Source of the DNA: Thermobifida cellulosilytica TB100
GTDB lineage: Bacteria; Actinomycetota; Actinomycetes; Streptosporangiales; Streptosporangiaceae
Assembly: GCF_001517975.1 (NCBI RefSeq)
Contig: NZ_KQ950180.1
Coordinates: forward strand, 1,118,167-1,182,166
Direction of reading: 5' to 3'
Length of the DNA stretch: 64,000 bases
A program made the translations under genes and the position numbers. Below, piece after piece: positions 36,483 through 45,513 of the stretch (position 1 is the first letter of the stretch; each line of letters starts with the position of its first letter). The notes under the pieces were generated by a model. That model had not been told where the DNA came from and searched no databases. It saw nothing but the letters and a program-made list of their open reading frames with translations.

Positions 36483-37237
36483 CCCTCCCGACCGGCTGGG
36501 CCGTCCCCTGCGGCGCGGTGCTGTGGCTGACCGGCTGCCTGGGCTGCGCCGTGGCGGCAGCGCTGCCGTCTCCCCCCGAGCTGCGGCTGCGGTCCCTCGC
36601 CGCGCCGTGCGGCCTCCGCCCGCCGCTCCACAGCCTGGGGACGTCCCTGTACCGCCGCCTCGCCGGGCGCCCCGGCCGCTCCTCCCGGCGCCGCCTGCGC
36701 GGCTGCGTCGACGTGTGCCGCACCGTGGCCGCGGAGCTGCGCTGCGGCAGCCCGCCGGCCGCCGCCCTGGCGACGGCCGTGCGCGACGCCGAGCCGCCGC
36801 TGGCGGCCGAACTGGCCGGTGCGGCAGTGCTCGCCGAGGCGGGTCACGACCCGGTCCCCGCGCTGCGCGCCGCGGCCCGCCTTCCGGGCGCGTCGGGACT
36901 GGCCTGGCTCGCGGTGTGCTGGCAGGTCGCGGCCTCCGACGGCGCCGGTCTGGCCGCGGTGGTCGAGCGCCTCGCCGACGGGCTCGCCCACGAGGACGCG
37001 CTGCGCCGGGAACTCGACGCGCAGCTCGCCGGAGCGCGCACCACCGCGGTCCTGCTGGCGGGCCTGCCGGTGGCGGGCCTGCTGATGTCGGGGGCGCTGG
37101 GCGGCTCCCCGCTGGCCTTCCTGCTGACCACCCCGGCGGGGCTGGCCTGCCTGGCCGCGGGGGTGGCCCTGGACGCCGCGGGCCTGTGGTGGACGCGGCG
37201 CCTGGTGCACCGGGTGCTGCGCGCGGTGCGGACGTGA
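36479..37237 (+). CDS. TadB-like pilus assembly membrane protein
   Basis: Encodes 252 residues from a GTG overlapping the tadA stop. An N-terminal membrane helix (GAVLWLTGCLGCAVAAAL), a cytoplasmic T2SSF-type region (residues 60-170) and two C-terminal helices (TTAVLLAGLPVAGLLMSGAL and LLTTPAGLACLAAGVALDAAG) match the inner-membrane platform protein TadB. It would bind TadA and transmit its motion to the pilin. Confidence 0.8.
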   Translation: MTLPTGWAVPCGAVLWLTGCLGCAVAAALPSPPELRLRSLAAPCGLRPPLHSLGTSLYRRLAGRPGRSSRRRLRGCVDVCRTVAAELRCGSPPAAALATAVRDAEPPLAAELAGAAVLAEAGHDPVPALRAAARLPGASGLAWLAVCWQVAASDGAGLAAVVERLADGLAHEDALRRELDAQLAGARTTAVLLAGLPVAGLLMSGALGGSPLAFLLTTPAGLACLAAGVALDAAGLWWTRRLVHRVLRAVRT

Positions 37238-37248
37238 AGGAGGCTCCC

Positions 37249-37971
37249 GTGACCGTTCTGGGCATCGGTGTCGTCGCCCTGGCCGCGGCGGCGGGCGCGC
37301 TGCTCGCCGGAGACGGGCGCTCGGTCGCACAGCGGAGGCTGGCGGCGCTGCCGCCGTCCGCCCCTGCGGCGGCCGGACCGCCCCGGCCGCCGGGACGGCT
37401 GCTGCGCGGCCGCGCAGCGCATGCGGCGGCGGTCTCGCGGCTGCTGTGCCGGGCCGGGCCGGCCGTGCGGGCGCTGAAGCGGTGGCGGCCCGGCCCCGCC
37501 GCAGCGCCCTCCGGGCGGGAGCAGGCCGAGTCGGCCCCCACCGCGCTGCCGCTGGCGGTGGACCTGCTGGTGTCAGGGCTGCGCGCGGGAGCGCACCCCA
37601 CCGACGTGGTGGCGGCGGTCGCCCGCGCGCTGGACGGCCCGCTCGGCGCCGAACTGGACGGAGTGGCGCGGCGGCTCCGGCTCGGCGTCGACCCGGCCCA
37701 CGCCTGGCAGGGCGTGCGCGGCCCCGCGGAGCTGGCGGCGCTCGGCAGGGCCGCGGCGCGGGCCTGCCGCACCGGGGCCCCGCTCGCCGACCTCCTGGAG
37801 GCGCACGCCGCCGACTGCCGCCGTGCCGTCCGTGCCAGGGCGCTGGAGCTGGCCCAGCGGACCGGCGTGCTCGTGGTCGTCCCCCTGGGGCTGTGCTTCC
37901 TGCCCGCGTTCGTCCTCGTCGGGGTCGTCCCCCTGGCGGCAGGGCTGCTGTCGGGTCTGGTCCTGCCCTGA
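37249..37971 (+). CDS. TadC-like pilus assembly membrane protein
   Basis: Encodes 240 residues. After a signal-anchor-like helix (TVLGIGVVALAAAAGALLAG) there is a Pro-rich linker, then the T2SSF-like region LPLAVDLLVSGLRAGAHPTDVVAAVARAL and two closing helices ending VVPLAAGLLSGLVLP. It partners the preceding TadB-like protein in the platform. A perfect AAGGAGG site eight bases before the GTG at 37249 fixes the start. Confidence 0.8.
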   Translation: MTVLGIGVVALAAAAGALLAGDGRSVAQRRLAALPPSAPAAAGPPRPPGRLLRGRAAHAAAVSRLLCRAGPAVRALKRWRPGPAAAPSGREQAESAPTALPLAVDLLVSGLRAGAHPTDVVAAVARALDGPLGAELDGVARRLRLGVDPAHAWQGVRGPAELAALGRAAARACRTGAPLADLLEAHAADCRRAVRARALELAQRTGVLVVVPLGLCFLPAFVLVGVVPLAAGLLSGLVLP

Positions 37972-38114
37972 CCCCCGCCGCCCCGGCCGGGCGGTCCGCC
38001 CGGTTGTCCACAGCTCCGAAAAGCACCGCGGCACGCCCCGCCGCCGACTCCGATCCTGGAAGCGCACCGGGTCTTCCGGGCAGTTCCCGACCGTTCCCGC
38101 CGAGGAGGTCCACC

Positions 38115-38312
38115 GTGTCCGTCGTCACCGCCCCGCCGGTCCGCCGCCCGCTCCGGGCCGGCCGCGACACCGGGATGGCCACGTCCGAGTACGCGCTCGT
38201 CACGGTCGCGGCGTGCGCGTTCGCCGCCGTCCTCTACGCCGTCCTGACCAGCTCCGAGATCCGCGGTTTCCTCACCCGCCTGGTCGTCGACGCGCTCGGC
38301 GCCGGGGGCTGA
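38115..38312 (+). CDS. DUF4244 small membrane protein, Flp pilin-like
   Basis: Encodes 65 residues. A basic leader (RRPLRAGRDTGMATSEYALVT) precedes one hydrophobic helix. The G-M-ATSEYA junction resembles the processing site of Flp-type pilins, where prepilin peptidase cuts before a Glu-containing helix. It is thus the likely structural pilin of this tad locus, consistent with its position between the platform proteins and TadE-like proteins. GAGGAGG stands seven bases before the GTG. Confidence 0.8.
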   Translation: MSVVTAPPVRRPLRAGRDTGMATSEYALVTVAACAFAAVLYAVLTSSEIRGFLTRLVVDALGAGG

Positions 38313-38315
38313 GCG

Positions 38316-38717
38316 GTGCGCCGCCGCTCCCGCGTCCGTCCGGGCACGCCGCTCCGCCGCCGCGGGAGCGGCCCGCACCGCGACCGCGGAGCCGTGACCG
38401 CCGAGACCGCCGTGGCGCTGCCCTGCCTGGCCCTCGTCCTGGGCGTCGCGCTCGCCTGCGTGCAGGCCGCCGCCACCCAGTTGGAGTGCGTGGACGCCGC
38501 CCGGGTGGGGGCCCGCGCGCTCGCGCGGGGAGACAGCGAGGCCGCGGTCCGGTCCCTGGTCCTCGGGGCGGGGCCTCCCGGGGCCGCGGTGGAGCTGTCC
38601 GCCGAGGCGGGGTTCGTCCGCGTCACGGTCACCGCCGCGGTCCGCGTCGTCCCCGGACTGCCCCCGCCCCTGCACGTCACCGGTTCGGCCGCGGTCCCCG
38701 CCGAACCGGACCGCTGA
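38316..38717 (+). CDS. TadE-like minor pilin
   Basis: Encodes 133 residues from a GTG three bases after the DUF4244 stop. A long Arg-rich leader ends in DRGAVTAETAVALPCLALVLGVALACVQA, the typical TadE start with Glu near position 5 of the mature hydrophobic helix. The C-terminal part is a beta-rich outside domain. TadE/TadF proteins are pseudopilins processed like the main pilin. Confidence 0.85.
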   Translation: MRRRSRVRPGTPLRRRGSGPHRDRGAVTAETAVALPCLALVLGVALACVQAAATQLECVDAARVGARALARGDSEAAVRSLVLGAGPPGAAVELSAEAGFVRVTVTAAVRVVPGLPPPLHVTGSAAVPAEPDR

Positions 38718-38740
38718 ACACCGCCGTGAGGAGGTCCGCG

Positions 38741-39106
38741 ATGGGTCACCGTCCCGCCGTCGACCGCGGTTCGGGCACCGTCTGGGTGCTCGTCCTGTGC
38801 GCCCTGGTCTGGTTCTGCGCCTGCGCCGCCGTCACGGCGGCGAGCGTGCGGATCGACCGCCACCGGGCCGCCACCGCCGCCGACCTGGCCGCGCTGTCCG
38901 GAGCGGCCGAGGCCGCGCGGGGTGCCGAACACGCCTGCGCGCTCGCCCGGCGCACCGCCGCCGCGAACCGGGCCCGGCTGACCGACTGCGCCCTGTCCGG
39001 GCTCACCCTGACCGTCACCGTCGACGTGCCGACCCGGCTGTGGGCGGCGCGGGTCGCGGCCGTCTCCCGGGCCGGCCCCGCCGGTCCGGCGGCGTCCGGT
39101 CTCCGC
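38741..39106 (+). CDS. TadE/Rv3654c-like secretion protein without a clear 3' end
   Basis: The ATG at 38741 has GAGGAGG upstream and opens RGSGTVWVLVLCALVWFCA, a pilin-like hydrophobic helix, followed by DRHRAATAADLAALSGA and ARRTAAANRARL. These match actinobacterial Rv3654c-type proteins of about 100-130 residues. The frame does not stop where expected: it stays open, antisense to the convergent helicase gene, to 41218. I give the end at the helicase stop as an arbitrary limit. Either the protein truly extends, or a frameshift near 39040-39105 removed the stop. Confidence 0.6.
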
Positions 39107-41392
39107 TCAGCCCGCGCCCAGCAGGGCGTCCAGGAGCCGCACCGCGCCCGGCTTGCTGAGCGGGTCGTTGCCGTTGCCGCACTTGGGCGACTGGATGCAG
39201 GAGGGGCAGCCCGCACTGCACTCGCAGGCGGCGATGGCGTCGCGGGTGGCGCGCAGCCAGTCGCGCGCGGCGGCGTAGCCGCGTTCGGCGAATCCCGCGC
39301 CTCCCTCGTGGCCGTCGTAGACGAAGACGGTGAGCAGTCCGGTGTCGGCGTGCAGGGCGGTGGAGACCCCGCCGATGTCCCAGCGGTCGCAGGTCGCGAA
39401 CAGCGGGAGCAGGCCGATCGACGCGTGCTCGGCCGCGTGGGCGGCGCCGCGCAGCTCCACCCCCTCGGCCCGGAGGCGCTCCTCGGCCTCCCGGCCGATC
39501 GTCCACCACACCGCGCGCGAGTGCAGCACCCGTTCGGGCAGGTCCAGCGGCTGCTCGCCGAGCACCGCCCCGGTGCGCAGGTCCCGCCGCAGGTAGCCGA
39601 CCACCTGCCGCACCACGCGGACCTCGCCGAAGCGCACGGCCGCGTCCCCCCACGCCTCCTCGCGCAGCGTCTTGAGGATCTCGATCTCGGTGACCTCGCG
39701 CGCCCACGTGCTGTGGTCGGGGTTCTCCCCCCGCACCAGCGCGACCCCGGCGTCCAGGTCCAGTTCGGACACCACGTAGGTCAGCCCCTGGTGCAGGTAG
39801 ACCGCTCCGGGGTGCACGGTCGTGTGCGCCGCCGCCTCGTCGACGGAGCCCAGCAGCAGTCCGGTGCCCTCCTCCACGATCTGCACCGGGGCCCCGCCCG
39901 CGCCCCGGATGTCGGCCAGGTCGCAGGCGCGGTCCCGGCGGGTCCAGAACCATCCGCGGGGGCGGCGGCGCAGCATCCCCCGCTCCTCCAGGTCCGCCAG
40001 CACCTCCGGGGCGGCGGGGCCGAAGACCGGCAGCTCCTCCGGGGTCAGGGGCAGCTCCTCGGCGGCCGCGCACAGGTGCGGCGCGAGCACGTAGGGGTTG
40101 TCCGGGTCCAGGACGGTCGCCTCCACCGCCCGCCCGAAGATCGCGTCGGGGTGGTGCACCAGGTAGGTGTCGAGCGGGTCGTCGCGCGCGACGAACACCG
40201 CCAGGGCGTCGCGGCCGCCGCGCCCGGCCCGTCCGGCCTGCTGCCACAGCGACGCCCGGGTGCCCGGCCAGCCCGTCAGCAGCACCGCGTCCAGCCCGGT
40301 GACGTCCACGCCCAGTTCCAGGGCGTTGGTGGTGGCCAGTCCGAGCAGCTCCCCCGACCGCAACTGCCGCTCCAGCCTCCTGCGGTCGGCGGCCAGGTAG
40401 CCGCCCCGGTAGGCGGCCACCCGCCGTGCCAGGTCGGACCGCCCCGCGTCGACCAGGAGCCGCTGCGCCGCCAGCGCCACCAGTTCCGCGCCCTGCCGGG
40501 ACCGTACGAACACGAGCGTGCGGACCTCCTGCGCCGCCAGGTCGGCCAGCAGCTCCGCGGCGACCGCCGTCGCGGTGCGGCGCACCGGGGCGCCGCGTTC
40601 CCCCGTCATCTCCGTCAGCTCCGGTTCCACGAGGGCGAAGTGCAGGGCGGCGCGGGCCGAGGCGTCCTGGTCCACCGCCACCACCGGCAGACCGGTCAGC
40701 CGCCGCGCCGTGTCGGCGGGCGCCGCCGAGGTCGCCGAGGCCAGGACGAACCTCGGCTCGGACCGGTAGCGGGCGCACACCCGGCGCAGCCGCCGCAGGA
40801 TCTGCGCCACGTGCGAGCCGAACACGCCCCGGTAGTGGTGGGCCTCGTCGACCACGACGTACCTGAGCCGCCGCAGGAATCCCGCCCAGGACGCGTGGCG
40901 CGCCAGGATCGAGCGGTGCAGCATGTCGGGGTTGGTCAGCACGTAGTTGGCGTGCGTGCGCACCCACAGGCGCTCCTCGGCCGGGGTGTCGCCGTCGTAG
41001 GCGGCCGCCCGTACCCCGGGCAGCGCCAGCTCCGCCAGCCTCCGCGCCTGGTCGGCCGCCAGCGCCTTGGTGGGGGCGAGGTAGAGCACGCTTCCGCCCT
41101 CGGCGACCGCTGCCGCGCAGGGGAGCAGGAAACCCAGCGACTTCCCGGAGGCAGTGCCAGTGGCTATGATCACGTTGTTGCCACCGTGAGCCAGGTTCGC
41201 CGCCCGCACCTGATGTGACCAGGGCTCCGGCATGCCTGACTCGGCCATGCGCTCCACCACCGCAGGCGACACCCAGCCCGGCCAGTCCTCCCTCACCCCG
41301 GGGCTGCTCGTCAGGCGCTCCACATGTGTCACCTGCGGAGTGCGGCTATGGCCGCGCCGCAGCCGTTGGAGGACCGGCTCCCAACGGTTCAC
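39107..41392 (-). CDS. DEAD/DEAH helicase with DUF1998 zinc-binding domain, MrfA/YprA-like
   Basis: Encodes 761 residues, a superfamily 2 DNA helicase. Walker A is IATGTASGKSLGF, motif II VVVDEAHHYRG, motif III LASATSAAPAD, and motif VI QQAGRAGRGGRDA. The C-terminal four-cysteine cluster (CECSAGCPSC...PKCGN) is the zinc site of DUF1998 found in Bacillus MrfA and yeast Hrq1-type repair helicases. A role in DNA damage repair is inferred from those relatives. The GTG at 41392 is preferred: GGAGG lies seven bases before it, while the GTG at 41401 abuts that site. Confidence 0.9.
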   Translation of the reverse strand: MNRWEPVLQRLRRGHSRTPQVTHVERLTSSPGVREDWPGWVSPAVVERMAESGMPEPWSHQVRAANLAHGGNNVIIATGTASGKSLGFLLPCAAAVAEGGSVLYLAPTKALAADQARRLAELALPGVRAAAYDGDTPAEERLWVRTHANYVLTNPDMLHRSILARHASWAGFLRRLRYVVVDEAHHYRGVFGSHVAQILRRLRRVCARYRSEPRFVLASATSAAPADTARRLTGLPVVAVDQDASARAALHFALVEPELTEMTGERGAPVRRTATAVAAELLADLAAQEVRTLVFVRSRQGAELVALAAQRLLVDAGRSDLARRVAAYRGGYLAADRRRLERQLRSGELLGLATTNALELGVDVTGLDAVLLTGWPGTRASLWQQAGRAGRGGRDALAVFVARDDPLDTYLVHHPDAIFGRAVEATVLDPDNPYVLAPHLCAAAEELPLTPEELPVFGPAAPEVLADLEERGMLRRRPRGWFWTRRDRACDLADIRGAGGAPVQIVEEGTGLLLGSVDEAAAHTTVHPGAVYLHQGLTYVVSELDLDAGVALVRGENPDHSTWAREVTEIEILKTLREEAWGDAAVRFGEVRVVRQVVGYLRRDLRTGAVLGEQPLDLPERVLHSRAVWWTIGREAEERLRAEGVELRGAAHAAEHASIGLLPLFATCDRWDIGGVSTALHADTGLLTVFVYDGHEGGAGFAERGYAAARDWLRATRDAIAACECSAGCPSCIQSPKCGNGNDPLSKPGAVRLLDALLGAG

Positions 41393-41610
41393 ACCCGACA
41401 CCCTCCCGTGGGACCGCGCGTCTTCAGCTCAGGACGGCAATGGATGACTGACGATTTCAGTGTGACATCTGAGGGTAGGACTGGCGCGGTGGCGTGGTTT
41501 TCTTGACAGAGCAACCAGATGACAGGGCCAGGCGTGATTGAATCTCGTGCGGAGAGGGTAACGCCCGGCAGAGATCCATCGCGTTTTCGCGGTTCGGTGC
41601 TGGAGGACTA

Positions 41611-41964
41611 GTGGACTTGAAGCTTGATCACCACACCCAAGACGACACCGAGATCGTCGTCGTCGAGGGGGAAATCGACGTCTATACGGCGCCTCGCCTG
41701 CGAGAGCTCCTCATCGACCTGGTGAACAAGGGCAACTACCACCTCGTCGTCAACATGGAGAAGGTGGAGTTCCTCGACTCGACCGGTCTCGGCGTGCTCG
41801 TGGGCGGCCTCAAGCGCGTCCGTGCCCACGACGGCACCCTGGACCTGGTCTGCACCCAGGAGCGGATCCTGAAGATCTTCCGCATCACCGGCCTGACCAA
41901 GGTCTTCGGTATCTACGAGTCGGTGCAGGAGGCCATCGACAAGCGCAAGTCGAAGCAGTCGTAA
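41611..41964 (+). CDS. bldG: anti-sigma factor antagonist BldG
   Basis: Encodes 117 residues of STAS fold. The phosphorylated serine is Ser57 in [11 protein letters not shown], the same position as in Streptomyces BldG, which controls aerial growth and antibiotic production by partner switching. GGAGG precedes the GTG. The next gene, seven bases downstream, encodes its probable kinase/anti-sigma partner, as in streptomycetes. A TTGACA-like box lies at 41503-41508 without an obvious -10 at standard spacing. Confidence 0.92.
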   Translation: MDLKLDHHTQDDTEIVVVEGEIDVYTAPRLRELLIDLVNKGNYHLVVNMEKVEFLDSTGLGVLVGGLKRVRAHDGTLDLVCTQERILKIFRITGLTKVFGIYESVQEAIDKRKSKQS

Positions 41965-41971
41965 GTCCACG

Positions 41972-42517
41972 ATGGCAATCGTCCAGCTCACGATCAGTGC
42001 GCTGCCCGCGCACGTACGCACTGCCAGGCTCATGGCGACAGCCGTGGCCCGGCGTGCGGGTGTCAGCGAGTCCACCCTCGACGAGATCCGCCTGGCCGTG
42101 GGCGAGGCGTGCTCCCGCGCCGTGGAGGCGCACCGCACGCACTGCCCGGAGGAGCCGATCCGCTTGGAGCTGATCGACAGCTCCAGCCCGACCGGTCCGG
42201 GCGGCTCCGCGGGCCCCGACCGGGTCAACGGCAGCGGCTCCGACCGCTTCGAGGTGGTGGTCTCCGACCGGGCTCCGGCGAAGGAGAACGGCTCTCCCCT
42301 CGTGAACGGCTTCGAGAGCGGTGCACCCGCCTACCTCGGTGAGTCCGTCTCCGCCGGCGGGTTCACCGGTCTGTCTCCCGACGTCGGTCTCGCTGTCATC
42401 ATGGGTCTGGCCGACGAGGTGAGCATCGAGCCCAGCGAGAACGGCACGGTGGTCCGGATGAGCTGGCCGTTGTCCAAGGTCGGGGCGGAGGATTCCGACC
42501 CGCGCGGACTCGACTGA
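41972..42517 (+). CDS. RsbW-like anti-sigma factor (BldG partner)
   Basis: Encodes 181 residues. It has a histidine-kinase-like ATPase fold with the N-box LDEIRLAVGEACSRAVEAH near residue 37 and a G1-like ADEVSIEP...NGTVVRMSWPL at the C-terminus. Between them is a 70-residue Ser/Gly/Asn-rich insert (about 72-125) that standard RsbW proteins lack. The corresponding Streptomyces gene beside bldG encodes an anti-sigma factor bound by BldG; the same job is likely. Terminated by a strong hairpin at 42539. Confidence 0.85.
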   Translation: MAIVQLTISALPAHVRTARLMATAVARRAGVSESTLDEIRLAVGEACSRAVEAHRTHCPEEPIRLELIDSSSPTGPGGSAGPDRVNGSGSDRFEVVVSDRAPAKENGSPLVNGFESGAPAYLGESVSAGGFTGLSPDVGLAVIMGLADEVSIEPSENGTVVRMSWPLSKVGAEDSDPRGLD

Positions 42518-42538
42518 CATCTGAGCGGCTTCGCCCCA

Positions 42539-42563
42539 CGGGCGCCTCCACAGGAGGCGCCCG
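42539..42563 (+). terminator. 11-bp perfect hairpin after the bldG operon
   Basis: CGGGCGCCTCC, loop ACA, GGAGGCGCCCG, then TTGCTGTTG. It lies 21 bases beyond the stop of the bldG-partner gene. Confidence 0.8.
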
Positions 42564-42571
42564 TTGCTGTT

Positions 42572-42594
42572 GCGGGGCCGGTCACCGGCCCCGC
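42572..42594 (-). terminator. 10-bp hairpin after the MarP-like gene
   Basis: GCGGGGCCGG, loop TCA, CCGGCCCCGC. It stands 13 bases beyond the MarP-type protease stop on the minus strand and next to the opposite terminator at 42539. Confidence 0.65.
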
Positions 42595-42607
42595 CGCACG
42601 GCCCCGC

Positions 42608-43786
42608 TCAGTCGCACTCCTGGGTGGACACCGGGTCGGTGGCGTGGACGCCGGCCTCCGCGTTGGCGGCGACCTCCTGCGCGGTCAGCACGTAGCCGGT
42701 CTCCTCGTCGTTGGTGGCGGCGGCGAAGACCACCCCGTAGACGGTGCCCTTGGGGGACAGCAGCGGGCCGCCGGAGTTTCCGGGCTGGATCACCGCGCGC
42801 ACCTGGTAGATCTCGCGGCTCACCTGCTGGGAGTGGTAGAAGTCGGGGCCGCGCGCGGTCTGCTCGGCGCGGATGCGCGCCGGGACCACGGTGAACCCGT
42901 TGTCGCGCGGGAAGCCCGCCACGACCGCGTCGTCGCCCTTGTTGGCCTGCATCTCGAACTCCAGGGGCTCCAGGTCCAGGCCGGGCACCCACAGCACGGC
43001 GAGGTCCTGCTGCGGGTCGTAGAGCACGACCGTGGCGGGGTACTGCGTGCCGTCGCGGGTGACGATGCGCAGGTCCTCCTCGACCCCCGCCACCACGTGC
43101 GCGTTGGTCATGACCCGTTCCGGCGCGTAGACGAACCCGGTCCCCTCGACCCGGCGCTGGCAGGACGGCGCGGTCCCCAGCACCTTGACGACGCTCTCAC
43201 TGGCCTGCCGCAGCTCCTCGGTGTTGAGCACCGCGGGGTCGGGCTCGGCCACCTCGGCCGGCTCGCTGGTGCCCAGCCCGCTGAACACCTGCGGGAAGGC
43301 GCTCTGGTCGACGATCCTGCGGAAGGTGGAGAACCACGTCTGGGCGACGTCGGGCATCACCCGGTCCACGGCCTGGAGGATGCGGGAGTTCTGCACCTGG
43401 GTGGCGACCAGCGGGATCGCCGAGTTGGCGACCGCGCTGCCGATCAGCCAGGACACCAGCAGCACCGACAGCACGCTCACCAGCGCGCCGCCCAGGGCGT
43501 CGGTCACCCGCGCCGAGTCCCAGGTGACCTTGTTGCGGATGAGCGCCCCCAGGTAGGAGGTGAGGAACTGGCCCATGGCCGCGGCCAGGAACACCATGGC
43601 TATGGCGACGAGGGCCTGCTGGGTGGGGTTGGGGACGAACGCCTGGATCAGCGGGGGCGCGCCGAGCGCGGCAAGCACTCCCCCGCCGATGAAGCCCACG
43701 AAGCTCAGCGCCCCGACGATGAATCCCTGTCGGTAGCCCGAGATCGCGAAGACCACGATCAGCACGACGAGGATCGCGTCCAGCAC
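42608..43786 (-). CDS. marP: membrane serine protease of the MarP family
   Basis: Encodes 392 residues. Four N-terminal membrane helices (colicin V production-type domain, residues 1-130) anchor an extracytoplasmic trypsin-like protease. The catalytic triad is His in TNAHVVAG (near 231), Asp in DPQQDLAVL (near 261) and Ser in QPGNSGGPLL (near 342). Cysteines in APSCQRR and the terminal QECD match the activating disulfide of M. tuberculosis MarP, which is needed for acid and peroxide resistance. GGAGAAG precedes the GTG at 43786. The downstream neighbours follow the mycobacterial order. Confidence 0.9.
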   Translation of the reverse strand: MLDAILVVLIVVFAISGYRQGFIVGALSFVGFIGGGVLAALGAPPLIQAFVPNPTQQALVAIAMVFLAAAMGQFLTSYLGALIRNKVTWDSARVTDALGGALVSVLSVLLVSWLIGSAVANSAIPLVATQVQNSRILQAVDRVMPDVAQTWFSTFRRIVDQSAFPQVFSGLGTSEPAEVAEPDPAVLNTEELRQASESVVKVLGTAPSCQRRVEGTGFVYAPERVMTNAHVVAGVEEDLRIVTRDGTQYPATVVLYDPQQDLAVLWVPGLDLEPLEFEMQANKGDDAVVAGFPRDNGFTVVPARIRAEQTARGPDFYHSQQVSREIYQVRAVIQPGNSGGPLLSPKGTVYGVVFAAATNDEETGYVLTAQEVAANAEAGVHATDPVSTQECD

Positions 43787-43819
43787 ACCTTCTCCTCTCC
43801 GCTGTCCCCGGGGGTCTTC

Positions 43820-44485
43820 CTAAGGTGTGCCGCCACTGTCCCGGGCCAGCGTCCGGAACACGTCGATCACCTCGACGTCCCGGTTGAGCCACGGCCGTTC
43901 CCAACCACCCAATACAAGCAGGCGGTCCAGCACCCCCGCAGTGAAACCCCACACCAGCATGCCGCGCACCCGGAACGCCGGGCCGACGTGGCCGCTGGAG
44001 AGGACCGTGCGCACCCGGTTGGCCGGGTCGGCGAGCTCGGCGACGGGGACACGGGTGACCGAGGCCACCTCGCCCGTGTCGGCGGCGCGCACCTCAGAGG
44101 GGGTGTGCCACCAGGCCAGGACGGGGGTGACCCGGAAGCCGCTGCGGGAGATGTAGAGCTGCGGCAGCGTGCCGAGCACCTGGACGCCGTCGCGGACGAC
44201 CCCGGTCTCCTCCTCGGCCTCGCGCAGCGCGCAGTCCACGGGCCCGGCGTCCTGCGGGTCGAGGGCGCCGCCGGGGAAGGCGGGCTGCCCCGAGTGCCGC
44301 CGCAGTCCGGTGTTGCGCTGGATGAGCAGGACGTCGGGGCCCGCCTCGCCCTCCCCGAAGAGCACCAGGACGGCGGAGTCGCGCCCGCCGACGGCCGGGG
44401 GCCGCAGCTCCGCGGGGACCTGCATCCGCCGGGCCGCCGCGGCCAGGGACAGCAGCCATTCCGGAGCGGTGGTGCGCGGTCTCAT
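43820..44485 (-). CDS. NUDIX hydrolase, CoA pyrophosphatase-like
   Basis: Encodes 221 residues. The NUDIX box is [24 protein letters not shown] near residue 75, preceded by [21 protein letters not shown], which resembles the CoA-hydrolase signature LLxxRSxxLRxHxGxxxFPGG. It would split CoA to phosphopantetheine and 3',5'-ADP. Its ATG overlaps the nth stop (ATGA), so nth, this gene and marP probably form one transcript. In M. tuberculosis a thioredoxin-like gene lies between the equivalents of this gene and nth; it is absent here. Confidence 0.85.
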   Translation of the reverse strand: MRPRTTAPEWLLSLAAAARRMQVPAELRPPAVGGRDSAVLVLFGEGEAGPDVLLIQRNTGLRRHSGQPAFPGGALDPQDAGPVDCALREAEEETGVVRDGVQVLGTLPQLYISRSGFRVTPVLAWWHTPSEVRAADTGEVASVTRVPVAELADPANRVRTVLSSGHVGPAFRVRGMLVWGFTAGVLDRLLVLGGWERPWLNRDVEVIDVFRTLARDSGGTP

Positions 44486-45258
44486 GAGAACGGCCCCGTC
44501 CGGACCAGTCGTCGTGCGGTCTCCTCGTCGATTGGCCCCTCGCCGTAGGAGGGGCACAGGTGGCGGACGTCGCAGGCCCCGCAGGCCGGGCGGCGCGCGT
44601 GGCAGACCCTGCGGCCGTGCCAGATGAGCCGGTGTGACAGCATCGTCCACTCCTTGGGAGGAAACAGGGCGGCGATCTCGTGCTCGACCTTCACCGGGTC
44701 CGTCTCCCGGGTCATGCCGAAGCGGCGGACCAGCCGCCCGAAGTGGGTGTCCACGGTGAGACCGGGAATACCGAAGGCGTTGCCCAGCACCACGTTGGCG
44801 GTCTTGCGGCCGACTCCCGGCAGTTTCACCAGGTCCTCCAGGCGCCGGGGCACCTCTCCGCCGTGCTCGTCGCACAGTTTCCGGCCGAGGCCGATGATGT
44901 TGCGGGCCTTGGACCGGTAGAAGCCGGTGGAGCGGATGATTCCCTCCAGCTCCTCCGGGTCGGCCTCGGCGTAGTCGGCCGCCGAGCGGTAGCGGGCGAA
45001 CAGCACGGGGGTCACCTGGTTGACCCGCCTGTCGGTGCACTGGGCCGACAGGATGGTCGCCACCAGAAGCTCCAGCGGAGTAGTGAAATCAAGTTCACAG
45101 TGGGCGTCGGGATACATCTGTGCCAGTTCCCGGTTGATTCGTCGGGAACGTCTCACCAGCGCGAGACGACTCTCACCGGTGGGTGTGTCGCGCGCCGAGG
45201 TGGAGGCACCGCCGCTGGCTGCCGGAGAGGAGGAAGAAGTGTATACGTCACGGGGCAC
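44482..45258 (-). CDS. nth: endonuclease III, DNA glycosylase/AP lyase
   Basis: Encodes 258 residues, including a Ser/Ala-rich N-terminal extension of about 30. The helix-hairpin-helix [20 protein letters not shown] carries the catalytic Lys, and the catalytic Asp follows in [10 protein letters not shown]. The iron-sulfur cluster motif is C-x6-C-x2-C-x5-C ([17 protein letters not shown]). It excises oxidised pyrimidines in base excision repair. The GTG start at 45258 is supported by a weak AGGCTGGAA; a later internal start near the conserved [13 protein letters not shown] is possible. Confidence 0.93.
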   Translation of the reverse strand: MPRDVYTSSSSPAASGGASTSARDTPTGESRLALVRRSRRINRELAQMYPDAHCELDFTTPLELLVATILSAQCTDRRVNQVTPVLFARYRSAADYAEADPEELEGIIRSTGFYRSKARNIIGLGRKLCDEHGGEVPRRLEDLVKLPGVGRKTANVVLGNAFGIPGLTVDTHFGRLVRRFGMTRETDPVKVEHEIAALFPPKEWTMLSHRLIWHGRRVCHARRPACGACDVRHLCPSYGEGPIDEETARRLVRTGPFS

Positions 45259-45477
45259 CGTTCCAGCCTACGGATCCTCTGCCCTCCGCGCCCCGCTGAC
45301 GTCTGATTTCGCGGAGATCGGCGGTTCCGCCGTCGAATGCTTCTTCCGCGCTTTGGTGGAGTCGGCGGCCACATCCCCTGAAAAACAACTAGGATCGAAC
45401 TGCTGACGTCGGCTGTGACGGGCTGCTCGTACCCCCCGGTGACCGTGTCGGGGCACAGGCTGATTTCACAGCCTGCG

Positions 45478-45490
45478 ATGTGCGTCACAT
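45478..45490. promoter_or_regulatory. ATGTG-CGT-CACAT palindrome upstream of crp
   Basis: A perfect 5-base inverted repeat with a 3-base centre lies 24 bases before the crp start. Its TGTG...CACA ends are those of CRP-type half-sites, but the spacing is shorter than the usual six bases, so binding by Crp itself is uncertain. Autoregulation is a reasonable inference. Confidence 0.4.
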
Positions 45491-45513
45491 TGGCGGTCAG
45501 GCTGCGAGGAGGA

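Noticed and set aside
34982-38675. Frames of over 1,000 codons antisense to the tad genes
   Set aside because: Pro/Arg/Ala-only composition and full overlap with recognisable tadA-tadE genes show they are non-coding.
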